Shown here piece by piece: positions 1 to 5,387 of a stretch of 5,405 nucleotides of DNA. The notes beneath the pieces are model-generated. The model was not told the DNA's origin, did no database searches, and saw nothing but the letters and a program-made list of their open reading frames with translations. Origin of the DNA: Candidatus Dojkabacteria bacterium. GTDB lineage: Bacteria; Patescibacteriota; Dojkabacteria; B142; OLB20. A program made the translations under genes and the position numbers. The DNA lies in NCBI GenBank assembly GCA_020429485.1, contig JAGQLK010000088.1, positions 1-5,405 of the forward strand, given 5' to 3'. Every line of letters starts with the position of its first letter. Within the stretch, counting starts at the first letter, position 1.

Positions 1-570
1 TGGATATGCTTCAAGATGACTTTGTAAGACTCGTTCAAAAATATATGTTCCTTCATCAATATGCTCTGCTCTAATATGGGCACTGGCCTGTCTTGGTAAA
101 ATTGTTATTGGTTGTCTATCACAAGATACTAAGTATTGAGCAGCTGAAGTAATACCAGTATTAGTTTCATATAAATATCTTGTAACTACAGTACTTCCTG
201 TATTTGGAGCAAATAATCTCTTTATCTCAATAGCTCGGAATTGATCTGTTATTTTTCCACTCATTCTTAACATATGTGCAGATGCTTCATCATCGAACAA
301 GTACGCTGAAGGACAGTTAGGTCTAAAAGGGGGAAGAAACCTTTGTGCAGTTGTTTGAGTAAAATGTCTTAGATCACCGTTCCAGAGATGTGAGTAGCTT
401 CTCCAAAGCTTGATTGCAGCCATTTGCTTTGCTTCATTTACTCTTAATCGTACTTCTGGACGAGGAATGGCGCATGCATCAATACCAGCTTCATCTAGTA
501 ATCCTGTTACTGGTAATGAATTTAAAGATGAGGTATTTCCAAAATACCCACCTAGTTCAGATATCGACAT
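1..570 (-). CDS. N-terminal part of an unrecognised protein (cut by window edge)
   Basis: A continuous reading frame runs on the minus strand from an ATG at 570-568 to the left edge without a stop: 190 codons, with the C-terminus missing. I do not recognise the family. The protein begins MSISELGGYFGNTSS and has no signal peptide or obvious membrane segment, so it looks cytoplasmic. It is rich in Arg and has scattered Trp and Cys (W56, W63, C33, C86, C150). Notable local segments are IPRPEVRLRVNEAKQMAAIK (35-54), a Pro/Arg-rich patch LPPFRPNCP (79-87) and ILPRQASAHIRAEH (157-170). The start is chosen because it is the first ATG of the open frame and lies 22 nt downstream of a good -10 box. There is no Shine-Dalgarno site. 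Codon use resembles the neighbouring genes. It is divergent from the ABC exporter. That it is coding is likely; its function is unknown. Confidence 0.8.
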   Translation of the reverse strand, partial: MSISELGGYFGNTSSLNSLPVTGLLDEAGIDACAIPRPEVRLRVNEAKQMAAIKLWRSYSHLWNGDLRHFTQTTAQRFLPPFRPNCPSAYLFDDEASAHMLRMSGKITDQFRAIEIKRLFAPNTGSTVVTRYLYETNTGITSAAQYLVSCDRQPITILPRQASAHIRAEHIDEGTYIFERVLQSHLEAYP

Positions 571-589
571 GATATATTAGACATATATC
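571..589. repeat. Inverted repeat GATATAT-5-ATATATC between promoter and start codon
   Basis: The two 7-bp arms (571-577 and 583-589) are perfect inverted copies separated by TAGAC. The repeat fills the space between the -10 box and the start codon of the leftward gene and would overlap its transcription start. A 7-bp direct repeat, ATATCGA, also occurs at 561-567 and 585-591. The position suits a repressor operator. In such AT-rich DNA a chance palindrome is also plausible. Confidence 0.35.
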
Positions 590-592
590 GAG

Positions 593-622
593 ATTATACA
601 CTATTGGGATAGCCTTACTCAA
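593..622 (-). promoter_or_regulatory. Predicted sigma-70 promoter of the leftward gene
   Basis: Read on the minus strand, TTGAGT (622-617) is followed after 18 bp by a perfect TATAAT (598-593). The predicted transcription start, near 586, would leave a leader of only about 16 nt before the ATG at 570. The match is good but rests on pattern alone. Confidence 0.6.
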
Positions 623-638
623 CTTTTAGTGATTAATA

Positions 639-668
639 TTGTGTAAATCGAATGTTATGTAATATACT
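639..668 (+). promoter_or_regulatory. Possible promoter of the ABC exporter operon
   Basis: TATACT at 663-668 is a good -10 box, preceded after 18 bp by a poor -35 box, TTGTGT (639-644). It lies 20 nt before the ATPase start codon, so the leader would be about 14 nt. It is divergent from the promoter of the leftward gene. The weak -35 makes this less certain. Confidence 0.4.
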
Positions 669-688
669 AAAAAAGTAGTAAAAAAATA

Positions 689-1450
689 ATGTCAAGAAAA
701 CCAATAATCAAAGTTAATAATCTAGTCAAATCTTACGACGACTTAGTCGCAGTAAATGGGATTTCGTTTGAAGTATATGAGAATGAAATTTTTGGACTGT
801 TAGGTCCAAATGGAGCAGGTAAGACATCCACTTTAGAGATCATAGAGACCCTTAGAGATGAAACTGAAGGTGATGTAGAAGTTGATGGATTCTCTATTAA
901 TAAAGAACCCCAAGAAATTAAGAAGATCATAGGTGTTCAGTTACAACAGGCTGGATTTTATCCTAACCTAACTCTTAGCGAGGTACTAGATCTTTTTGCT
1001 GGACTGTACAATGTTTCTATAAATAATATCGAGCTACTCAAAAAAGTTGGCCTAGCAGATAAATTCAAAGCAAAATACAAAGAGCTATCAGGTGGGCAAA
1101 AGCAAAGATTTTCTATAGCAACAACATTAGTAAACAAACCTAAAATTATCTTTCTAGATGAACCTACTACAGGTTTAGACCCACAAGCTAGGAGAAATCT
1201 ATGGGAGCTTATTAAGGAGATAAGAGAAGAAGGAACGACTATTGTTCTTACTACACATTATATGGAAGAAGCAGAGTATCTTTGTGATAGAGTAGGTATT
1301 ATGGATAGGGGAAGACTTATGAAATTAGATACTCCAAATAAGCTTGTTAATGATTTAATTGATTCTGGATTTACTAAAGAACAAGAAGTTAAGAAAGCAA
1401 ATCTAGAAGATGTATTTTTAGATCTTACAGGGAAGGAACTTAGAGACTAA
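689..1450 (+). CDS. ABC-2 type exporter ATP-binding protein
   Basis: This is the cytoplasmic nucleotide-binding subunit that hydrolyses ATP to drive an exporter. All motifs are intact in its 253 residues: Walker A GPNGAGKT (39-46), a Q-loop region around VQLQQAGF (83-90), signature LSGGQ (133-137), Walker B IIFLDEP (153-159) with catalytic E158, D-loop GLD (162-164) and H-loop His190. The tail, LEDVFLDLTGKELRD (239-253), resembles the end of DrrA/CcmA-like ATPases of the ABC-2 class, usually found in drug, polysaccharide or lipid exporters. The length is normal but on the short side, with no extra C-terminal domain. The permease gene starts 2 bp after the stop, so the two form an operon and very likely one transporter. 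No Shine-Dalgarno site precedes the ATG; the upstream bases are almost all A and T. The substrate cannot be read from the sequence. Confidence 0.95.
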   Translation: MSRKPIIKVNNLVKSYDDLVAVNGISFEVYENEIFGLLGPNGAGKTSTLEIIETLRDETEGDVEVDGFSINKEPQEIKKIIGVQLQQAGFYPNLTLSEVLDLFAGLYNVSINNIELLKKVGLADKFKAKYKELSGGQKQRFSIATTLVNKPKIIFLDEPTTGLDPQARRNLWELIKEIREEGTTIVLTTHYMEEAEYLCDRVGIMDRGRLMKLDTPNKLVNDLIDSGFTKEQEVKKANLEDVFLDLTGKELRD

Positions 1451-1452
1451 CT

Positions 1453-2559
1453 ATGGCAAAAATAAAACCAAGTAATACAAAAGCAGTTATGGCACTAGCG
1501 AAAGCTAGTTTGCTAGCATCTTTTAGAAATCCATCTTCCATTGTGTTTGGATTCTTATTCCCATTTGTATTTATACTAGTATTTGGTTTTTTAGGTAATG
1601 GAGGCAATGCATTGGAAGTAGGTGTACTACCAACAAGCAATGACGACAACCCAATCTACGCGACTCTTTCTGAAATAGATAATATAGATTTAGTGGAAGA
1701 TTTATCGGTTAGTGAATTGGATGAACAACTTCTTAAAGGGCAAATTGATGCAATAATTGATATACAATATGCCCCATCACAGGGCGGATTACCTATATAT
1801 GACTTAGATGTTCAGACATCAAGTGCATCCGCACAAAATGGTGCTCTGTTTCTATCAATTCTCGACGGTATTTCAGATAAGTTAACTTTGAATCAGTTAC
1901 AGATAGCTGCACCAGTGGTAGAAGTGAATAACACAGAAGTTGAAGGTAGGCAGTTTAAAACCATTGATTTTATCCTTCCTGGTCAATTAGGCTTTTCTTT
2001 ATTAAGTAGTGGAGTATTCTCTACGGCATTTGTTTTCATAAGTTTAAAGGAAACCCTTGTGATCAAAAGATTTTTTGCTACTCCTATAAAGAAATCAAAC
2101 ATCGTAATGGGAGAAGGATTAGCTAGATTAGTGTTCGCTACTTTGCAAGCATCAGTAATTATTTTGGTCGGGAAATTCTTTTTTGGATACACACTGATTA
2201 ATGGTATAGTCACTTTCATATTCATGCTAGCTTTAGCGATGTTGGCGTTGATGGTATTTCTTGGCTTTGGATTTGTTGTTTCTAGCGTGGCCAAAGATGA
2301 ATCAGCTGTACCAGCAATTGCTAATCTAATTACTTTGCCTCAATTCTTACTTGCTGGAACATTCTTTCCTATAGAATCATTCCCTGAGTGGCTACAACCA
2401 ATTAGTAGGATATTACCTCTCACATACTTGAATGAAGCCATGAGGCAGGTTGCATTTGAAGGCGCAAGCTTGATAGATGTGAAGTATGAAATTTTAATTC
2501 TTGTAATCTGGGGTGTAGTAATATATGCACTTGCAGTTAAACTTTTTAAATGGGAATAA
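1453..2559 (+). CDS. ABC-2 type exporter permease
   Basis: This is the membrane subunit paired with the ATPase just upstream. The 368 residues show one membrane helix near 29-48, an extracytoplasmic domain of about 120 residues (50-170), and then about five more helices (near 172-197, 225-245, 252-277, 286-305 and 345-364). Residues 299-330 carry the typical ABC-2 signature region, with LAGTFFPIESFPEWLQP followed by LPLTYLNEAMR. A single N-terminal helix, a large outer loop and a C-terminal five-helix block match the ABC-2 permeases of the drug-efflux (DrrB/YhgE-like) group. The large outer domain looks soluble and has no cysteine. The start is set by the 2-bp gap from the ATPase. A purine-rich GGAAGGA lies about 15 nt upstream, rather far for a ribosome site, so translational coupling is likely. 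The substrate is unknown. Confidence 0.93.
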   Translation: MAKIKPSNTKAVMALAKASLLASFRNPSSIVFGFLFPFVFILVFGFLGNGGNALEVGVLPTSNDDNPIYATLSEIDNIDLVEDLSVSELDEQLLKGQIDAIIDIQYAPSQGGLPIYDLDVQTSSASAQNGALFLSILDGISDKLTLNQLQIAAPVVEVNNTEVEGRQFKTIDFILPGQLGFSLLSSGVFSTAFVFISLKETLVIKRFFATPIKKSNIVMGEGLARLVFATLQASVIILVGKFFFGYTLINGIVTFIFMLALAMLALMVFLGFGFVVSSVAKDESAVPAIANLITLPQFLLAGTFFPIESFPEWLQPISRILPLTYLNEAMRQVAFEGASLIDVKYEILILVIWGVVIYALAVKLFKWE

Positions 2560-2579
2560 TTGACTTTCATAGTTAATTA
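2557..2579 (+). terminator. AT-rich hairpin after the permease, possible weak terminator
   Basis: TAATTGACT (2557-2565) pairs with AGTTAATTA (2571-2579) around a 5-nt loop: 9 bp with one G-U pair, starting at the permease stop codon. The following bases are T-rich but interrupted by A and C, so it would be a poor intrinsic terminator. It also overlaps a possible -35 box of the next operon. It may only partly separate the two operons. Confidence 0.3.
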
Positions 2580-2603
2580 CTAATATTCTTATTTTTATAT
2601 AAT
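2560..2603 (+). promoter_or_regulatory. Possible promoter(s) of the dsbA-like/ccdA pair
   Basis: TTGACT (2560-2565), 18 bp, then TATTCT (2584-2589) gives a reasonable sigma-70 promoter ending 20 nt before the ATG at 2610. A perfect TATAAT also lies at 2598-2603 but has no good -35 box. If that second box were used, transcription would begin near 2610 and the downstream ATG at 2622 would be the likely start. Confidence 0.4.
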
Positions 2604-2609
2604 TTATAA

Positions 2610-3482
2610 ATGGGGCAAAATATGTCAAAATCAAAAAAGTCTTCAATGCATAAGACTGATAACAAACCTCAAGAAAAGGTAGTAGAACATAAGGCACCAG
2701 TCAGTAAATCTGACGATGTGACAGTAGATCTACAGCCATTTCTAGTGCCTATCTCTATTTTATTGAGTGGTATTCTTATTGCAGGTTCTATTTTCTTCTC
2801 ACTAAGAAATTTGACTTTAGATGGGGTAAATACAACAACAACAACTACTACTACTGGAACAACTGACCCTGGTATCGATACTGGAAATGAAGATCCTTAT
2901 CCACCTGCAGCTACATCAATAGATAATGATCCTATTCGAGGAGATATTGATTCCGCTAAAATAGCAATCGTAGAATTCAGTGACTTTGAATGTCCATTCT
3001 GTCAGAGATTTCATAATGATACTCTAGATTCTATTATTGATAACTATGTAAGATCTGGAGATGCTATTTACGTTTTCAGGGATTTCCCACTAAGTTTCCA
3101 TGAACCAAAAGCTTCAGAAGCTGCTTTAGCTGCTGAGTGTGTCAATGATATTGCAGGTGCTGATAAATATTATGAATTCTCTGATCTTTATTTCCAGAAG
3201 ACCGCATCAAATGGTCAAGGAATAGCAGGCGAAACAAATTCTGATCTTGCAGCAAGTATAGGTGTTAATGTAAGCGAATTTGAAAAATGTGTATCAGAAA
3301 ACAGATTCGCTGATGAAATCGAAGCTGATCAACAAGATGGTGCTAATGCTGGAGTTACTGGCACACCAGGATTCATTATCGGAATTCTAGATGATGATGG
3401 TAATGTTGATGGTGTTAGTGTTCCAGGAGCACAGCCTTATTCAGTATTTGAAACGATTATTAACGAACAGCTAGAAAGGTAG
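2610..3482 (+). CDS. Membrane-anchored DsbA-family thiol-disulfide oxidoreductase
   Basis: A thioredoxin-fold protein that would exchange disulfides with proteins outside the membrane. In order: a lysine-rich cytoplasmic tail (1-42), one membrane helix (about 43-65, N-in by the positive-inside rule), a flexible stalk with eight consecutive Thr (75-82) and a Pro/Asp-rich stretch, then the catalytic domain (about 110-290). The active site is CPFC (C128-C131) in FSDFECPFCQRFH, and the cis-proline loop is GVTGTPGF (248-255, P253). A second cysteine pair, C177 and C227, sits in the helical insertion and could form a structural disulfide. It belongs with the Thioredoxin_4/BdbD-like group. The start is uncertain: the ATG at 2610 has no ribosome site, whereas the in-frame ATG at 2622 has GGGG six bases upstream, giving 286 residues. 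It is followed after 7 bp by the CcdA-type gene, which suggests that CcdA is its electron partner. Whether it oxidises, reduces or isomerises cannot be told from sequence. Confidence 0.9.
   Translation: MGQNMSKSKKSSMHKTDNKPQEKVVEHKAPVSKSDDVTVDLQPFLVPISILLSGILIAGSIFFSLRNLTLDGVNTTTTTTTTGTTDPGIDTGNEDPYPPAATSIDNDPIRGDIDSAKIAIVEFSDFECPFCQRFHNDTLDSIIDNYVRSGDAIYVFRDFPLSFHEPKASEAALAAECVNDIAGADKYYEFSDLYFQKTASNGQGIAGETNSDLAASIGVNVSEFEKCVSENRFADEIEADQQDGANAGVTGTPGFIIGILDDDGNVDGVSVPGAQPYSVFETIINEQLER
2832..2855 (+). repeat. Trinucleotide run (ACA)4(ACT)4 coding eight Thr
   Basis: Four ACA codons followed by four ACT codons encode the uninterrupted Thr stretch of the stalk between the membrane anchor and the thioredoxin domain. 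Slippage here would change stalk length without shifting the frame. Confidence 0.85.
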
Positions 3483-3489
3483 AACATCA

Positions 3490-4245
3490 ATGATTGATGT
3501 GACGTTTTACGCAGCATTTACAGCCGGTTTAGTTACATTCTTTGCACCATGCACGTTTGTAACTTTACCGGCTTTTATTAGTTATATTTCCCTTAAAGCC
3601 ACCGAGTCAACTGGAAATAGTGGTGGAGCTATTAAGTATAGAATTCAAGTCTTCCTTAGTTCAATAGTTTATGCTGTTGGTTTTCTTAGTGTATTTACCT
3701 TTTTAGGTATGACCGCCACTACAATAGGGTCTATATTCGCCGAAAATAAGGATACGTTATCCAGAGCTGGCGGATTGCTGATAATTATTTTTGGGGTATT
3801 TATTCTTTTAGGGGATAGAATAAGACCTTTGCATTTTTTATTTCAAGAACGAAAGCTTGAAGTTAATCCTTCTGATGCAAGTAAAGGGTACCTATTTCCA
3901 TTTATTATTGGAGTAACTTCTGCATTTGCATGGACTCCTTGTATTGGGCCTATATTAGGTTCTATATTGCTGATCGCAGGCTCTACTACAGATGCAGCAT
4001 ATGAGGGTGGGGCACTGCTGTTTACATATGGTTTAGGAATCACAATTCCATTTTTGTTAATTGCTTTGACTGTGGGGTATAGTGATTGGGTAATAAAGCG
4101 ACTGAGTAAATACACAGCTATTTTGTACCAGGCTAGTGCTGTTTTGCTTATTATTTTGGGAACACTTCTGCTTGTAGGTTACATTGATGAAATATTTGGT
4201 TATGTATTCAGAATATTTATAAGTCTAGGCTACGAACCTGTGTAA
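3490..4245 (+). CDS. ccdA: CcdA/DsbD-type transmembrane thiol-disulfide electron carrier
   Basis: This inner-membrane protein passes electrons from cytoplasmic thioredoxin to thiol proteins outside the membrane. The 251 residues contain about six helices (near 5-31, 55-77, 95-110, 135-160, 175-195 and 212-231). The two family cysteines lie in the expected Pro-Cys settings: C21 in FFAPCTFVTLPAF and C151 in WTPCIGPILGS. They are the only cysteines in the protein. The length is typical of stand-alone CcdA, without the soluble alpha and gamma domains of full DsbD. It starts 7 bp after the DsbA-like gene, with AAAGG about 10 nt before the ATG, so the two are almost certainly co-transcribed. In known systems CcdA serves cytochrome c maturation or keeps extracytoplasmic thioredoxin-like proteins reduced. 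No cytochrome c genes are seen here, so the adjacent DsbA-like protein is the natural partner. Confidence 0.92.
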   Translation: MIDVTFYAAFTAGLVTFFAPCTFVTLPAFISYISLKATESTGNSGGAIKYRIQVFLSSIVYAVGFLSVFTFLGMTATTIGSIFAENKDTLSRAGGLLIIIFGVFILLGDRIRPLHFLFQERKLEVNPSDASKGYLFPFIIGVTSAFAWTPCIGPILGSILLIAGSTTDAAYEGGALLFTYGLGITIPFLLIALTVGYSDWVIKRLSKYTAILYQASAVLLIILGTLLLVGYIDEIFGYVFRIFISLGYEPV

Positions 4246-4260
4246 GTGTTCGACCTTTTT
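4227..4260 (+). terminator. Probable intrinsic terminator of the dsbA-like/ccdA operon
   Basis: CGAAC (4233-4237) pairs with GTTCG (4248-4252) around a 10-nt loop. An outer AGG/CCT pairing (4227-4229 with 4254-4256) extends it across a small internal loop, and TTTTT follows at 4256-4260. The hairpin overlaps the ccdA stop codon. The stem is modest, but the T-run and the convergent gene next door favour termination. On the other strand no T-run follows, so it is not clearly bidirectional. Confidence 0.5.
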
Positions 4261-4266
4261 AACTAT

Positions 4267-4674
4267 TTAATCCATTAAAGCCCTATCTTGAGTTTCAATC
4301 AGTATGCATTGATCAGTGATGGCTGTAGTACCCATTTGTTTATGTAGTTCGATAATTTCTTTGTTATAGCTTCCAGGTTGATACCAAAAGTTCTTATATC
4401 CAATATCTAATGCTGTTTGAGTAACTTTGAGAGCTATATCAGGTGGAACTACAAAATTTAATACGTCCACTTGTTCTGGTAGTTGATATAGATTCTCATA
4501 CGCTTTATCACCTTGGACCAGTTCCTCTCTAGGATTTATTGGATACACTACATAGCCAAGCTGCTTTAATCTTGCATACACTTTAGCGCCATACTTTTCC
4601 ATATTATTCGAAGCGCCGACTACAGCGTATTTCATATTTCCTGTAAGTAACCTCTGAGTTTTATTATCATCCAT
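4267..4674 (-). CDS. Stand-alone CoA-binding Rossmann-fold protein (YccU-like)
   Basis: A small cytoplasmic protein of the CoA_binding_2 family, related to the CoA-binding domain of succinyl-CoA synthetase alpha and acyl-CoA synthetases but without a catalytic partner. The 135 residues match the family length. Visible motifs are a glycine-loop strand YAVVGASNN (16-24), YPINP (44-48), FVVPP (74-78), the conserved FWYQPGSYN (96-104) and the terminal ITDQCILIET block (119-128) with C123. The M1 start is preferred because family members usually have about 15 residues before the glycine-loop strand. An internal ATG at codon 14 has AGGA just upstream but would remove that region. The gene converges on ccdA with a 21-bp gap. 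No ribosome site precedes M1. The biological role of this family is poorly defined; CoA or acyl-CoA binding is the family expectation. Confidence 0.9.
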   Translation of the reverse strand: MDDNKTQRLLTGNMKYAVVGASNNMEKYGAKVYARLKQLGYVVYPINPREELVQGDKAYENLYQLPEQVDVLNFVVPPDIALKVTQTALDIGYKNFWYQPGSYNKEIIELHKQMGTTAITDQCILIETQDRALMD

Positions 4675-4847
4675 AGCTAAACTAATAATGTATTGTCTAT
4701 AAAATAGAATGTTATATATTAAATCTTAGTAATATCTGGCTCTTAGCAGAACAAACATTATGTTGATTTTACACTAAAAAACATAAAAAAATAAATCAGA
4801 AAGCAATATCCAGGGATGACGCACAAACTAAGCAATTTGATGCTAGG

Positions 4848-4862
4848 AATTATTCAATAATT
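4848..4862. repeat. Perfect palindrome AATTATT-C-AATAATT
   Basis: The 7-bp arms are exact inverted copies around a single central C, located about 34 bp upstream of the pilin -35 box. The position suits a dimeric regulator or an UP-like AT-rich element, but in AT-rich DNA chance is a real alternative. Confidence 0.3.
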
Positions 4863-4895
4863 TAGTTATATAATGAAAAAACCCTATCGAAAAGC

Positions 4896-4924
4896 TTGAC
4901 ATCATTTTTTAGCGAAAGTATATT
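4896..4924 (+). promoter_or_regulatory. Strong sigma-70 promoter of the pilin gene
   Basis: A perfect -35 box TTGACA (4896-4901), an optimal 17-bp spacer and a near-perfect -10 box TATATT (4919-4924). The predicted start near 4931 leaves a leader of about 19 nt, AT-rich and without a Shine-Dalgarno site. It is the best promoter match in the window and fits a highly expressed structural protein. Confidence 0.75.
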
Positions 4925-4949
4925 TTAATTATTATGCTTTATTTTATTT

Positions 4950-5381
4950 ATGAATACTAAAAAGCTAAAAGGGTTTACCCTTATCGAAGTTTTGGTGGTG
5001 ATTGCAATTATTGCTATCCTTGCAGCAGTTACAATTATCGCTCTTAACCCAGCAGAAAACATTCAAGATGCAAGAGACACAGAAAGAAACTCTGAAGTAA
5101 CTCAAATCTTGAACGGTATCTCTCAATGGATCGTTGATGGTGGATCAATCACTACCCTATCATTAACAGCTTGTGGCTCAGGTACAGATAACTTAGGTAC
5201 AGGTACTGGTAACATTGACTTAACATCTCAATTAACACCGACATACATGGTTGCTATTCCTACAGACCCACAAGGTGGTACAGATGCTGACACAGGATAC
5301 GATATCTGTGACGAAGGTAATGATAGAGTTACAATCTCAGCTCCTAACGCTGAAAATGGAACTATCTCAGTTTCTAGATAG
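4950..5381 (+). CDS. Type IV pilin-like (prepilin N-terminal methylation) protein
   Basis: A small surface-filament subunit of the type IV pilus or pseudopilin class. The 143 residues open with a short basic leader (MNTKKLKG), a prepilin peptidase site cutting after G8, then FTLIEVLVVIAIIAILAAV with the conserved Glu at mature position 5 (E13). The hydrophobic helix (9-32) is followed by ALNPAENIQDARDTERNSE, a pattern I associate with short pilins of candidate-phylum bacteria. The exposed domain (about 50-143) is rich in Gly, Thr and Asp and carries the only two cysteines, C75 and C120, spaced as in a disulfide-closed C-terminal loop. Its codons lean towards C-ending forms: Asn is AAC in 7 of 10, against 4 of 16 in the DsbA-like gene, which with the strong promoter suggests high expression. 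No prepilin peptidase, assembly ATPase or platform gene lies in the window. Major pilin versus pseudopilin cannot be decided. Confidence 0.92.
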   Translation: MNTKKLKGFTLIEVLVVIAIIAILAAVTIIALNPAENIQDARDTERNSEVTQILNGISQWIVDGGSITTLSLTACGSGTDNLGTGTGNIDLTSQLTPTYMVAIPTDPQGGTDADTGYDICDEGNDRVTISAPNAENGTISVSR

Positions 5382-5387
5382 TACTTC

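Larger units (their letters stand above)
4675..4949. other. AT-rich intergenic region upstream of the pilin
   Basis: These 275 bases separate the leftward CoA-binding gene from the rightward pilin gene. I find no convincing gene, tRNA or known RNA. It holds a strong pilin promoter at its right end, a short perfect palindrome at 4848-4862 and an isolated TATAAT at 4869-4874 without a suitable -35 box. On the minus strand only weak promoter matches precede the CoA-binding gene, for example TATAGA at 4701-4696, 21 nt before its ATG. Confidence 0.6.

Noticed and set aside
1983..2294. 103-codon minus-strand frame inside the permease gene
   Set aside because: It lies opposite a clear ABC-2 permease and its translation has no recognisable domain; it is a shadow of the real gene.
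3843..4115. 90-codon minus-strand frame inside ccdA
   Set aside because: It lies antisense to conserved CcdA helices including the WTPC motif and has no independent coding signal.
4816..4860. Fourteen-codon frame beginning MTHKLSN in the intergenic region
   Set aside because: GGG touches the ATG with no spacing, there is no promoter just upstream, and the length is compatible with chance.
4869..4874. TATAAT as a second pilin promoter
   Set aside because: No -35-like box lies at 15-19 bp; the nearest, TTGATG at 4837-4842, is 26 bp away. The promoter at 4896-4924 is far better.
4675..4949. Possible tRNA, riboswitch or other structured RNA
   Set aside because: I saw no cloverleaf, conserved loop or GC-rich stem; the region is mostly A and T with only a short palindrome.
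4934..4960. Eight-codon upstream frame (MLYFIYEY) overlapping the pilin start
   Set aside because: It has no ribosome site, lies almost at the predicted transcript 5' end and is as short as expected by chance in AT-rich DNA.
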